DNA from: Aliikangiella sp965214955
GTDB lineage: Bacteria > Pseudomonadota > Gammaproteobacteria > Enterobacterales > Kangiellaceae
DNA: 64,000 bases
Direction: 5' to 3'
Assembly (NCBI GenBank): GCA_965214955.1
Contig: CBDCCU010000009.1
Span: forward strand, 744,001-808,000
Part shown: positions 18,829-28,022 of the stretch, piece after piece
Position numbering within the stretch: the stretch's first letter is position 1
How the letters are laid out: every line of letters starts with the position of its first letter
The notes under the pieces: model-generated
What the model saw: the letters and a program-made list of their open reading frames with translations, nothing else
Told to the model about the DNA's origin: nothing
The model's database searches: none
Made by a program: the position numbers and the translations under genes

Positions 18829-19743
18829 ATGAATAAAATAATTAAATATTTAGCTTTAAGTTTTATAATGCCGTTCAATGCACTAGCTATTGAGTGTGAT
18901 TATAAGCAAAAATGTCCTAAAGATCTTAAGCAAGTTTACTCTCAAGCGATTAATGGCTCGGAACCTGCACAGCGTTTGTTAGGTTATTTATATCGAGATG
19001 GAGTGGCTGCTAAAAAAAAACTAGCTAAATCATACCAATGGTTTGAACAAGCTGCTAGACAGCATGATCCTTCAGCCGCTACTTTGCACGAATTAGGTAT
19101 TAGTTATCTATTCGGTTATGGTATTAAGGCGCGAGAGTATAAAGGTGCTGAGCTTTTACAAAAAGCAGCATTAAAAAATTTTATTCCTTCGCAACTATTT
19201 TTAGCCAGCGAGTATTTAATTGGCAAAAGATTAGAGAAAGATAATGAAAAAGCACGATATTGGTATACTCAAGCAGCAAAACTTGGTGACTTAAAGGCCA
19301 TATATATTAACAGTGTATTATCGGCAAAAGGTATTGGTGGAGAACAAAATAGCAATGATGCAATTGCTTTGCTAAAGCTAGCCGCAGACTGGAATTATAA
19401 GAATTCAAAGTTACTTGTGAATGAGTCAAAAGGTAATTCTACTAAATTGATAAATCTCCTTAATACTATTGATGAAAAAGAAATTAGCCAATTAGTAGCA
19501 AAAGAAGTTAAGCAAACGACAAATTTTTACTTAACAGAAGAACTCTATCTTAATCATAAAATGATTATTTTTGTTGAAAATAATCAAAAAGAGCTAGATA
19601 AAATTAATCGCTTGAAAAAAACGACAAGGGGAATTTTAGTTAATACTGAATTCCCCAATCATATTGAGCGTAATAAGGTTTTAGCAAGGCATCGCTATCC
19701 GGTTGAAAATTTTGAAAATCTTAACCACAAGCACTCAAACTAA
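18829..19743 (+). CDS. Secreted Sel1-like repeat protein
   Basis: 304 residues with a signal peptide (IIKYLALSFIMPFNALA) and then about four Sel1-type TPR repeats. The units read AQRLLGYLYRDGVAAKKKLA, LGISYLFGYGIKAREYKGAE, LASEYLIGKRLEKDNEKARY and a last one containing AKGIGGEQNSNDAIALLKLA. Sel1 repeats are protein-protein interaction solenoids found in periplasmic or outer-membrane signalling and virulence proteins. The last 110 residues are not repeats and are rich in Lys and Asn. The gene has its own leader with an ACGAGGGATA ribosome region. No partner can be named. Confidence 0.82.
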   Translation: MNKIIKYLALSFIMPFNALAIECDYKQKCPKDLKQVYSQAINGSEPAQRLLGYLYRDGVAAKKKLAKSYQWFEQAARQHDPSAATLHELGISYLFGYGIKAREYKGAELLQKAALKNFIPSQLFLASEYLIGKRLEKDNEKARYWYTQAAKLGDLKAIYINSVLSAKGIGGEQNSNDAIALLKLAADWNYKNSKLLVNESKGNSTKLINLLNTIDEKEISQLVAKEVKQTTNFYLTEELYLNHKMIIFVENNQKELDKINRLKKTTRGILVNTEFPNHIERNKVLARHRYPVENFENLNHKHSN

Positions 19744-19752
19744 CTATATTAT

Positions 19753-19780
19753 TCATTCCCACGCTTCCACGTGGGAATGA
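19753..19780. repeat. REP-like hairpin (TCATTCCCACG / CGTGGGAATGA)
   Basis: An 11-base perfect stem with a six-base loop sits between the convergent Sel1 and purC genes. There is no T-run. From general knowledge, hairpins of the CATTCCCACGC/GCGTGGGAATG type recur in many gammaproteobacterial genomes, so this is more likely a repetitive palindrome than a simple terminator. Confidence 0.6.
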
Positions 19781-19788
19781 TAAATCAA

Positions 19789-20907
19789 TTAATCAACTAA
19801 CTTAAACTCATTGCGTAAAATATCAATAATTTCGGCTTTTGGATTATCAGATAAAACAATCTTTTCACCAGTAATTTTTTCTGCAATGCCTGTGTAAGTT
19901 TCTGAAACTGCCATTAATACCGATTCTGGTAGCTCGTTGTTTTTTGCTAATGCTTCTCTTTCTTGCATGCGATCTTTATTGAGTAGAATATCAGGATCAG
20001 GGAAATGATTTAATAGTTGCTGACGGAAGGCTTCTTTCGATTTTTCGACAATTTTACCGGCGCGACGTGACTCGCCATCCCAAATTCTTGATGAATCGGG
20101 TGTGCCTACTTCGTCCATGTAGATGAGTTTTTCATTGCCTGATTTATCGGTTACATAGCCAAACTCAAATTTGGTATCAACAAAAATTTGATCAAGTTTT
20201 GCCAGTTCGTCACTAATTAAATCGTAGCCTTCTTTTAATAGCTTTTCGTAAAGATCAATATCATCTTTAGTGCGGAAGTTAAACGCTTGGTAGTTATCTT
20301 CGATATTTTTACGAGTAATGTTTACATCATCTTGCGCTGGTACACCTGGAATGCCTTCTAAAATTCCTTTGGTTGATGGTGTGATTAAAAGTTCTGGTAG
20401 CTTTTGATCTTTTTCTAAGCCTTCACTAATTTGAATACCGCAAAATTCTCTCTCGCCTTTGGCGTAAGCACGCCACATAGAACCTGTAATATACTGACGA
20501 GCAATCGCTTCAACCATTACTGGTTTGGCTTTTTGCACAATCCAAACAAATGGGTGAGGAATTTCTAAAATATGACTATCGGCTAAGCCGTTTTCACGGA
20601 AGGTTTTAAACCAGTGATTAGAAATCGCATTAAGTGCGGCACCTTTTCCTGGAACACCATTCATTCCGCCTTCACCGCGCCAAATGCATTCGAATGCAGA
20701 AATACGATCGCTGATTACCATAATGGCTAATGGTGCATCGGCGGCTACATCGTAGTTTCTTTCTTGAATTAAGCGGGCGCTATCTTCTTTAGTTAACCAA
20801 TAAACAGAGCGAACTTTGCCGCTATGAACAGGTTGGTCGGTACGGATAGGTAAGTCGTTGTTTACGGCTAAAACCTTGTTAGCAAGTCTGTTATCACCAG
20901 AGCTCAT
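19789..20907 (-). CDS. purC: SAICAR synthetase (phosphoribosylaminoimidazole-succinocarboxamide synthase)
   Basis: ATP-dependent ligase that joins CAIR and aspartate in purine synthesis. Visible motifs are the N-terminal SGKVRSVYWLT nucleotide loop, GSMWRAYAKGE and DTKFEFGYV. At 372 residues it is the long form of the enzyme; E. coli PurC is 237. I place the start at the ATG at 20907, because it is preceded by CGAGGAAACACCC (good ribosome site and spacing); an upstream in-frame start at 20937 lacks one. Confidence 0.95.
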   Translation of the reverse strand: MSSGDNRLANKVLAVNNDLPIRTDQPVHSGKVRSVYWLTKEDSARLIQERNYDVAADAPLAIMVISDRISAFECIWRGEGGMNGVPGKGAALNAISNHWFKTFRENGLADSHILEIPHPFVWIVQKAKPVMVEAIARQYITGSMWRAYAKGEREFCGIQISEGLEKDQKLPELLITPSTKGILEGIPGVPAQDDVNITRKNIEDNYQAFNFRTKDDIDLYEKLLKEGYDLISDELAKLDQIFVDTKFEFGYVTDKSGNEKLIYMDEVGTPDSSRIWDGESRRAGKIVEKSKEAFRQQLLNHFPDPDILLNKDRMQEREALAKNNELPESVLMAVSETYTGIAEKITGEKIVLSDNPKAEIIDILRNEFKLVD

Positions 20908-21057
20908 GGGTGTTTCCTCGTATAAAACAATAGTCAAAATAGTGAGTGCTCTGCAAATGTTTATATCAGTACTTGCAGAGGCAAGAAATTTTAGAGGCGA
21001 GATTATAACAGAAGGAAATTTGGGTGCAAAAGTTGTTCAATTTGCACCCGTTAGTCG

Positions 21058-22266
21058 TTACCAACCTTTGCTGACAATAATGCCTCCCCAATATACGCTT
21101 CTATCGGCTTGACCTATCTCAACTTCTGATGATTGGGCGCGTAATAGGTAGCTAAGTCTCCAACCACTTTCAAATTGTTTAGTAACCCCGGCCCATGCTT
21201 CAGCCACTAAATGTTTTACCTCTGATGATGAATAAGTAACATTGCTGTCTCTAAATTGCCCTTGCAAAAATGCGTTATAGGCGCGTAAATGGATGTTAAA
21301 TCCGCCCCAAAAATAAAATTCTTCTTGGTTTGGGCTTAGTCCAACTAGGCTGGCTGATTTTTCTGAATAATCATTAAATTGTGGTCTAAAGCTATACCAA
21401 GGTGACTGAAAATCACCCACTCTTGCGGCAATGCCAAAAGTGGCTTCGGTAATGTAACCCACACTTAATTGCTTAGTGGTTGAAACTTCCCATTTTGTAT
21501 CAGCAGTGTAGTCAAAACTTAATAGCGACTGCTTAGCAACACTGTATTTAAAGGTTAATTCGCCGCCATCACTAATTTGATTATCCCAGCCAACGGGAGT
21601 GTCACTGCCTAGTAAGTCGTGAATTTCGGTTTGTAATTCGCCAACAATAGGACTACCAATTACCCCCAAACTAAAACTTGAGATCCAAGCGGTGTCGTTG
21701 GTTAAATCAATGGACTCTTCGGTGTTTGATAAATAGAGCAATGTTGCATAGGGTCTATCGCCAACCTGTTGTGCTTGATTGCTAATATCATCGGGGGTAA
21801 ATACGGTGAATCCAACTTCTAAACTATGTAGCTGTCTGTCGGATCGATCTTTTAGTGTATTGAAACCTGTAAACTTATCGACACTATCTAAAATAGGATC
21901 TAAAGAAAAAGCATAGTTGGTTGCTCGTTTGCCTGCTAAAGTTAAAGACAATCCACCCGTGTAGTCTTGATCTTTAGATCTTAGGGCAAATAAGTCATTA
22001 TCAATGTAAAGTCCCCAGCCTGTATTTTCTGGCTCAACATCGGTTTGCCAAATCCAGCTACGGTAAGGATCTTTTTCAAAACCTATAGTACCTGCGCCAA
22101 AACTCTGCGGCTTTATTAAACCCGTGTCAAAGTCGTTAATCGTTACTCTATTTTGAACGGTATTACCGGGTTCATTGGCTTTATCACTAGTGTTAATTGG
22201 CTCTACTGCGTGCAAGCTGCTGCTAATAATGAGTGATAAAGCAATTAGTGATTTTAATGTTTTCAT
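21058..22266 (-). CDS. LpxR-like outer-membrane lipid A 3'-O-deacylase (DUF2219)
   Basis: Outer-membrane protein of 402 residues with a signal peptide (LIALSLIISSSLHA). LpxR enzymes remove the 3'-acyloxyacyl group of lipid A using calcium. The family landmarks are present: GWGLYIDNDLFALRSKDQDY with the Asn-Asp pair, YTGGLSLTLAGK, GDRPYATLLYLS, and IHDLLGSDTPVGWDNQI with the expected His. The C-terminal part has alternating strands consistent with a 12-strand barrel and ends in GGIIVSKGW. It carries an extra 50-residue N-terminal linker. Two operator-like repeats sit 27-68 bases upstream and match one in front of the neighbouring tetR gene. Enzyme activity is inferred from the family. Confidence 0.83.
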   Translation of the reverse strand: MKTLKSLIALSLIISSSLHAVEPINTSDKANEPGNTVQNRVTINDFDTGLIKPQSFGAGTIGFEKDPYRSWIWQTDVEPENTGWGLYIDNDLFALRSKDQDYTGGLSLTLAGKRATNYAFSLDPILDSVDKFTGFNTLKDRSDRQLHSLEVGFTVFTPDDISNQAQQVGDRPYATLLYLSNTEESIDLTNDTAWISSFSLGVIGSPIVGELQTEIHDLLGSDTPVGWDNQISDGGELTFKYSVAKQSLLSFDYTADTKWEVSTTKQLSVGYITEATFGIAARVGDFQSPWYSFRPQFNDYSEKSASLVGLSPNQEEFYFWGGFNIHLRAYNAFLQGQFRDSNVTYSSSEVKHLVAEAWAGVTKQFESGWRLSYLLRAQSSEVEIGQADRSVYWGGIIVSKGW

Positions 22267-22292
22267 AATTTGATCTTCTATTTCTTTGCTTG

Positions 22293-22334
22293 TATATGAC
22301 TGGTCGTCTTATTATATATGACCAGTCGTCTTGA
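22293..22334. promoter_or_regulatory. Two tandem TetR-operator candidates before the LpxR-like gene
   Basis: TATATGACTGGTCGTCTT (22293-22310) and TATATGACCAGTCGTCTTGA (22315-22334) repeat with a 22-base period, two helical turns. The shared core GACYRGTCGTC has palindromic GAC/GTC ends. The same sequence stands before the tetR gene at 23004-23024. Confidence 0.75.
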
Positions 22335-22386
22335 ATTTTGTTACACGGACTCTATTGATAATGGTTAAATAAGAAAAATAATTAAA

Positions 22387-22971
22387 TTAGTGGTTGAAGT
22401 ATTGTTTGATTTGATTAAAAAATATTTCAAATGGTACCGAGCTTTTGGTGCTTTTCATTCGCATTAATGTGCCTTCCCAAGAGCAATAAATAAATTCGGC
22501 TAACTGCTGTGGATCAGTCTCTTCAGCAAGCTCATTGGCGCTTTTTGCTGAATTTAAACAGTCTGAAATTAACTGGATATGTCTTTTCATTATTTGATTA
22601 GTGGCGTTTCTTATTTCTGGATCTTCGTCTGACATTTCTAAACAAATATTGCCAACCAGGCAGCCACACTTAAATGCGTTATCTTTAAAGTATTGAAAGT
22701 TTACTTCAAAATATTGAAATAAGCGTAGCTTAGGAGAAAGTGATGTATCGCTTAAGATTGCTTTAGCTTTAACAATGCTTTCATCGGCGAGTTTTTCTAG
22801 GGCTTCTATCACAAAAGCTTGTTTACTATCGAAGTGATTGTAAAAAGATCCTTTTGGAACTTCGGCAGCGCTCACCACATCTTTAACACTCGTTGCGTTA
22901 TAGCCTTTAGACGATAAAACCGTTAGGCCAACATCTAGCATATGTTGTCTGCAATGTCCTGGGCGACCCAT
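22387..22971 (-). CDS. TetR/AcrR-family regulator
   Basis: Repressor of 194 residues. The N-terminal HTH is standard (GHCRQHMLDVGLTVLSSKGY, TSVKDVVSAAEVPKGSFYNH). The ligand domain contains CGCLVGNICLEMSDEDPEIR, the pattern of the subgroup that includes electrophile-sensing repressors such as NemR. The three cysteines there could be redox sensors, but that is inference. The gene lies 120 bases behind the LpxR-like gene start on the same strand, and matching operator-like repeats precede both, so it probably represses itself and the LpxR-like gene. Confidence 0.9.
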   Translation of the reverse strand: MGRPGHCRQHMLDVGLTVLSSKGYNATSVKDVVSAAEVPKGSFYNHFDSKQAFVIEALEKLADESIVKAKAILSDTSLSPKLRLFQYFEVNFQYFKDNAFKCGCLVGNICLEMSDEDPEIRNATNQIMKRHIQLISDCLNSAKSANELAEETDPQQLAEFIYCSWEGTLMRMKSTKSSVPFEIFFNQIKQYFNH

Positions 22972-23003
22972 AATTCATCCTCTTTAATTGAATATGTTGC
23001 AAG

Positions 23004-23024
23004 TATATGACCAGTCGTCTTGAT
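23004..23024. promoter_or_regulatory. TetR-operator candidate before tetR
   Basis: TATATGACCAGTCGTCTTGA is identical over 20 bases to the second site at 22315-22334 and lies 33 bases upstream of the tetR start, a position suited to autorepression. Confidence 0.75.
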
Positions 23025-23166
23025 AAGCAAGTTTTATTTTTAACCCGTTCTACTTTGTTAAACCTTGTTTTTTTAAAAGAGATCAGCTGTAAATGGCAAA
23101 ATATCACTGAATTTCCATTTAAAAAACATTAATATGGAAAAAATATTGAATTTATAGGGTAAGGGT

Positions 23167-25089
23167 ATGAATTTAAAGTTTACGATAAATATTCTATTTT
23201 TAGTTGCACTGTTGCTACAGATTGGCTGTGGTGGTGGCGGTAGTAGTGACAGTGATGGCGGTAGTTCTCAGCCACCTGTTGATTACGATATTGCTATTTT
23301 AGGACCCGATAGTGACGCTGCGTTGGTGGGACAAGCTGTTGGCTTGGTTTTGCAATCTCCTGAAAGTAACATTAGTGATATTGAGTGGACTCAAACCGAT
23401 GGTGATACCGTAAACTTACTATCGGCTAATACCAAAGTGATTGGTTTTGACGTGCCTAGTGCAGGAAACTATAGTTTTTCGGTTAATTTTTTAGATTCAC
23501 AAGGCGGAAGCCGAAGCGCGAGTTATTCATTTTCGGCGAGTGATTCTGCTGCCAATTACATTAATGCAAGAGTTGACTTTGAAGTGAATGCTAAAGCTAA
23601 AGCTTCGTTGGTTGCTTTTGATAGTTTTCCTGGCACGGCTGATAACTACACTTGGACGCAAATAGAAGGGCCAACGGTAGAAACTGAGTCTTTATCTGAC
23701 AGTGGTATTGGTATTTCATTTAATGCGCCAAATGTGAGTTCAGACACGGTGCTTCGTTTTAGAGTAGATGGTGAAGACGATCAGGGCAATAGTGCCAGCG
23801 ATACCATTCGAGTTTTGGTAGAGCCAGAAACGGTTCCAAGTGATCGTATTTTAAATTCTGGTCGCTTTGAAGATGTTGCCTTTGCCGATGCCTATGCTTA
23901 TAAACGAAACTCTCCTTATGCCGATGTAATTGTTGACTGTGTTTACGGCAACGATATGACCGATTATTGTGATTTTGGACAATTACCCGCACTGGGCATG
24001 GAAAATTCTAGTCCAACGGTTAATGAAATTATGGATAGAGTGGTTGTTTCGCATGACTGGATGGGAGCAAGTTTTGAGCGTTATTTAACCGCAATGGATA
24101 CTAACAACGATCTTAAAAACATGTTAGGTGCGGTTACTGCGGTTGTGATTTCTTATGATGTTCGCCCCTCATTTTTTTGGAGTGGAACAGGAGCCATTTA
24201 CATTGATCCTTTTTATCTATGGGAAACACCTGAAGAGCGAGATACCATGAATCAGGCTCCAGATTTTCGCTCTAACTTTGACGAAGATCTGCAATTTCAA
24301 GATCCTTTCCGTTTTGTTAAAGACAACGATTATGCTTGGGTGAGTTACTCTTTATCAAGCAGAGCAACTCGTAGTTTTGATGACTATAAATATTTAACAG
24401 TTCGTCTGCTGATTCATGAACTGGCTCATGCGAATGACTTTTTACCACCTAGAGTTTGGGCAAGCCAGTCAAACTCTGATCACCCATGGACTTATTCACA
24501 AAACAATAATGCGGATTCAACGGGGCTCGATAATGATCATCCTTTGTCATCACAAGAAATGTACGGCCTAGCCGATGTTATGTTTCAAGGGGATGAAGCC
24601 AATGCGACACAAAGAGCCTATACACCAGCACAGGTTAGCAACTTCTTTTTCCCTGACGATGCCATTATTACTTACGGCTATAGTACCGAGCGAGAAGATT
24701 ATGCAATGCTAGCCGAAGAATATTTAATGGCTTATCGTTATGGTATTCGCTACGACACTGCAATTACTGGGCTGGCGCCAAATTATGTTATTGATACTGC
24801 ACAAAGAGGACGCGTAGGGCACGATAGAATTATTCCACGTGCTGAATATGTGATATCAAGGGTACTGCCATCAATTAATATTAATGAGGCTTCAGGCTCT
24901 ATTCCTGCACCAATTGAGCTAGAGTCGGGAGTTAACTGGAGAGATTCTTTAATTCCACCCAGTCAAAAAGCGCAAGGAGTGAAAAAGACACAAAAAGCAG
25001 GGGCAGTGGCTCACCCTATGTTATTTGGCAGAGATCTTCACGAAGCTGGATTTAATTCATTTAATAAAGATCAATCACGTAAAAAGTAG
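23167..25089 (+). CDS. Lipoprotein with HExxH metalloprotease-like domain
   Basis: 640-residue lipoprotein. The signal peptide ends in a lipobox (LLLQIGC) followed by a Gly/Ser-rich linker (GGGGSSDSDGGSS). Two Ig/PKD-like beta domains seem to follow (ILGPDSDAALVGQAVGL, then ARVDFEVNAKAKASLVAF). The C-terminal half has HELAH at residues 417-421 and a downstream EDYAMLAEEYLMAY near residue 510, whose glutamate could be the third zinc ligand of a gluzincin-type site. I do not recognise a named family. The last codons and the TAG stop coincide with sequence like the end of the dispersed repeat (AGTAGAACGGGTATA). It is probably an envelope-anchored peptidase. Confidence 0.75.
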   Translation: MNLKFTINILFLVALLLQIGCGGGGSSDSDGGSSQPPVDYDIAILGPDSDAALVGQAVGLVLQSPESNISDIEWTQTDGDTVNLLSANTKVIGFDVPSAGNYSFSVNFLDSQGGSRSASYSFSASDSAANYINARVDFEVNAKAKASLVAFDSFPGTADNYTWTQIEGPTVETESLSDSGIGISFNAPNVSSDTVLRFRVDGEDDQGNSASDTIRVLVEPETVPSDRILNSGRFEDVAFADAYAYKRNSPYADVIVDCVYGNDMTDYCDFGQLPALGMENSSPTVNEIMDRVVVSHDWMGASFERYLTAMDTNNDLKNMLGAVTAVVISYDVRPSFFWSGTGAIYIDPFYLWETPEERDTMNQAPDFRSNFDEDLQFQDPFRFVKDNDYAWVSYSLSSRATRSFDDYKYLTVRLLIHELAHANDFLPPRVWASQSNSDHPWTYSQNNNADSTGLDNDHPLSSQEMYGLADVMFQGDEANATQRAYTPAQVSNFFFPDDAIITYGYSTEREDYAMLAEEYLMAYRYGIRYDTAITGLAPNYVIDTAQRGRVGHDRIIPRAEYVISRVLPSININEASGSIPAPIELESGVNWRDSLIPPSQKAQGVKKTQKAGAVAHPMLFGRDLHEAGFNSFNKDQSRKK

Positions 25090-25111
25090 AACGGGTATAT
25101 TTGTTCTTATT

Positions 25112-25143
25112 AAGCCAGCACTTTGTATAAAGTGCTGGCTTTT
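25112..25143. terminator. Bidirectional terminator between the lipoprotein gene and rapA
   Basis: AGCCAGCACTTT and AAAGTGCTGGCT form a long perfect stem with a four-base loop and short A/T tails on both sides, three bases before the rapA stop codon. It can serve both convergent genes. Confidence 0.85.
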
Positions 25144-25145
25144 AA

Positions 25146-28022
25146 CTAAACCGCAACAATCACTCTAATTGAATCTAATTGAACTTGGGTGTCGGCAAGG
25201 TAATTTTCTAATCTTTTGGTTTGGGTATTAACAAAATCAATTTCTTCTTGGCGAATATTAGGGTTCTTTTTTTGCAAAGATAATAATCTATTGAGCTCTT
25301 CTTGTTGTGTTATTTTCATTTTGCCAATAACACCGTCTAATATTTTTTCAGCCTGATTTTGAGCTTTTTTATCGGCATGGCTAATCATGGTTCTAACTTT
25401 TTTGCTTTCGCTTTTAAGCACTTGGCGAGAGGTATGTTTAGGAATTTTGTGACATTGTTTGCTCAAACCTGCATGGCTAACTTTAGCGGCCAAATCATTG
25501 CCATTAATATCAACTAAAATGCGCAATGGTGTAAAAGGCAAAAAACGTTGTGCTTGTAAATATTTTGGTGCTACACAGTCAATATGATATAGGGCTTCTA
25601 CCAATAATGTGCCAGCTTTAATGGCTTTGTTCTTTAAAATACAAACGCTGGCATTGCCTTTTTCTTCGCTTAAAACCATTTCAACTGCACCGCTTACCAT
25701 GGGATGTTCCCAGCTTAAAAACTGAATATCATCTCTTGAAAGTGCGGTTTGTCTATCATAAGTAATGGTTATTCCATCTTCTGGTAGTGCAGGAAAAGTT
25801 GCGGCATACATATGATCACCGGGTGAAACCACATAGGTTTTTGTGCCGTGATCATCGAGGTTAACGCCAAAGCGATCCCAGCAATTTTCCATAAATGATT
25901 TTGGCGCTAAACTATCGCGCTCGGCAACTTTTTCGACTAAGTTATCTGCCGCTTGCTGATTAAACGAAGAAAGCTCTAAAAGTTTGTTTCGGCCTGAATC
26001 CATCGCTTGATTAATATCAGTGGTGATCTGCTTGGTTTTTTCTATCAAATCATTAGCATTACTGTGCCCATTAGCTTCAAGTAGCGCATCAACTAAATCA
26101 GCTTGAGTTTTTTCAAATATTGCCGAGCCTGCTGCGTTGGTTTTTTCAAAGGCATTCATGCCTAGGTGATACCAATTAAAAATCACTTCTTGTGCGCTCT
26201 GTTGAATAAAGGGTACATGAATTTCAACATCTTGTTTTTGCCCTATTCTGTCTAAGCGACCAATGCGCTGTTCTAGGAGATCAGGGTTAAGCGGCAAGTC
26301 CATTAATACCAGTTTATGACTAAATTGAAAATTGCGACCTTCGCTACCAATTTCTGAGCAAAATAATGCTTGCGCGCCGTCTTCTAAATCGGCAAAGTGT
26401 GCGGCTGCACGGTCGCGGCTAATTAAATCCATGTCTTCGTGGAATGTGGCGCAATTAATGCCAAGTTTAAAGCGGCAATAAAGATCAAGTTCAATGGCGG
26501 TATCTTTATGAGCGCAAATAATTAATATTTTTTCTTCGCGATTTTGTTTTAAAAAGTCTTTTAGCCATGCCACTCGGGGATCAAACTGAACCCAAGAGTT
26601 GTCTACATATTGGGTTTCTGGATGCAGTAAAAAGCCAACGGTTTCTTCCAAGTTTTCGCCTATTTCAGAAAAATATTTTTCGCATGTAGCAACAGGATGA
26701 GGGAATACTTTTCGCTTTGGAAAACCTTGTACATTTTTGCGTGTATTACGGTATAGCACCCGTCCTGTGCCGTTGCGATCAAGTAACTCTTTGATAATCT
26801 CTTTTTGATTAGCTTCGGTAATTTCTATATCGTCAATGAGCTCACTAAGAGATTGTTTGGTATTTTCACTCCAAGTCGGTTGAGTGCTGATGTTTTCAAT
26901 GAGATCGGCAATGGGTTGATAAGCTTTTTGCTCTTCAATAAATTTGTCGAGTTGGTGAAAACGGTTAGGATCAAGCAATCTTAAGCGGGCAAAATGGCTC
27001 TCTACACCAAGTTGTTCTGGTGTGGCTGACAATAACAGTAAACCTTCGGTTTGGTTGGCAATTTGCTCTATACGCAAATATTCATTGCTTGGTGATTGCT
27101 CGCTCCAAGCTAAATGATGAGCTTCATCTACCACTAATAGATCCCACTCGCCAGCAGCAATTAAATCCATATCGGCTTGGGCTAAAAATTCATTACTGCA
27201 TAAAACAAATTGTTCGGACAAATAAGGGTTTTCAATTTCAATAGCAGAGGTATCTATTTCGTCATCGAGTTCTATATCATCAAGATTAATTAAAGAGTCC
27301 ACGCGCTCTTGATCAAAGATACTAAAGTGCAAATTAAATCGGCGGATCATTTCTACAAACCACTGGTTAACTAAGGTTTGTGGAACAACTATAAGCACTC
27401 TTTGTGCGCGTTGATTAAGAAGCTGCTGGTGAATGATCATACCTGCTTCTATGGTTTTGCCTAAGCCTACTTCGTCGGCGAGTAATACTCTGGGTGAATA
27501 GCGGCTGCCAACCTCTGAGGCAATATACAGTTGATGTCCTATTAAATCGACTCTTGGGCCTTGAAGACCATTAACCTCGCTTAACTGTTGCTGCGCTTTG
27601 GCTTGTAAGGCGGAGTATCGCAATTCAAACCATTTTAAAGAGTCAATTTGTCCTGAAAATAGCCGATCAGAAGCTAAATTTAATTGCAAGTGGTGACTAA
27701 GTTGTGTTTCGGGAATGGGAGCCAATTGATCTGAGTTAGGTGATTGCACCATATACACCACAATTTCATTTAAAGGCTCCATGGCTTTTACTGTTAGGTG
27801 ATCGCCATGAATGGTTTCAATGGTGTCACCCACTTGGTAAATCATGCGAGATAGTGGTGTATTGTTTTTTGCGTAGGTACGCTCTTCTTCATTGGCTGGG
27901 TAGTAAATGGTAACCAGCCTGTGATCGACACTTTGTACCATACCCAAACCTAGCTCGGTTTCATTTTCGCTTAACCAGCGTTGGCCTACTGCAAATTCGT
28001 TCATATTTACTTTTTTAATCAA
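25146..28022 (-). CDS. rapA: RNA polymerase-associated SWI2/SNF2 ATPase RapA
   Basis: Recycles stalled RNA polymerase after transcription. The 958 residues match the usual 968. An N-terminal Tudor-like region (FAVGQRWLSENETELGLGMV) precedes the helicase core: Walker A in DEVGLGKTIEAGMI, Walker B DEAHH, LLLSATP, and the C-terminal helicase lobe with EGRNFQFSHKLVLMDLPLNP and QRIGRLDRIGQ. The C-terminal RapA-specific region follows. It is a single gene on the minus strand, with an unusual hexamer-repeat leader just upstream. Confidence 0.96.
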   Translation of the reverse strand: MIKKVNMNEFAVGQRWLSENETELGLGMVQSVDHRLVTIYYPANEEERTYAKNNTPLSRMIYQVGDTIETIHGDHLTVKAMEPLNEIVVYMVQSPNSDQLAPIPETQLSHHLQLNLASDRLFSGQIDSLKWFELRYSALQAKAQQQLSEVNGLQGPRVDLIGHQLYIASEVGSRYSPRVLLADEVGLGKTIEAGMIIHQQLLNQRAQRVLIVVPQTLVNQWFVEMIRRFNLHFSIFDQERVDSLINLDDIELDDEIDTSAIEIENPYLSEQFVLCSNEFLAQADMDLIAAGEWDLLVVDEAHHLAWSEQSPSNEYLRIEQIANQTEGLLLLSATPEQLGVESHFARLRLLDPNRFHQLDKFIEEQKAYQPIADLIENISTQPTWSENTKQSLSELIDDIEITEANQKEIIKELLDRNGTGRVLYRNTRKNVQGFPKRKVFPHPVATCEKYFSEIGENLEETVGFLLHPETQYVDNSWVQFDPRVAWLKDFLKQNREEKILIICAHKDTAIELDLYCRFKLGINCATFHEDMDLISRDRAAAHFADLEDGAQALFCSEIGSEGRNFQFSHKLVLMDLPLNPDLLEQRIGRLDRIGQKQDVEIHVPFIQQSAQEVIFNWYHLGMNAFEKTNAAGSAIFEKTQADLVDALLEANGHSNANDLIEKTKQITTDINQAMDSGRNKLLELSSFNQQAADNLVEKVAERDSLAPKSFMENCWDRFGVNLDDHGTKTYVVSPGDHMYAATFPALPEDGITITYDRQTALSRDDIQFLSWEHPMVSGAVEMVLSEEKGNASVCILKNKAIKAGTLLVEALYHIDCVAPKYLQAQRFLPFTPLRILVDINGNDLAAKVSHAGLSKQCHKIPKHTSRQVLKSESKKVRTMISHADKKAQNQAEKILDGVIGKMKITQQEELNRLLSLQKKNPNIRQEEIDFVNTQTKRLENYLADTQVQLDSIRVIVAV

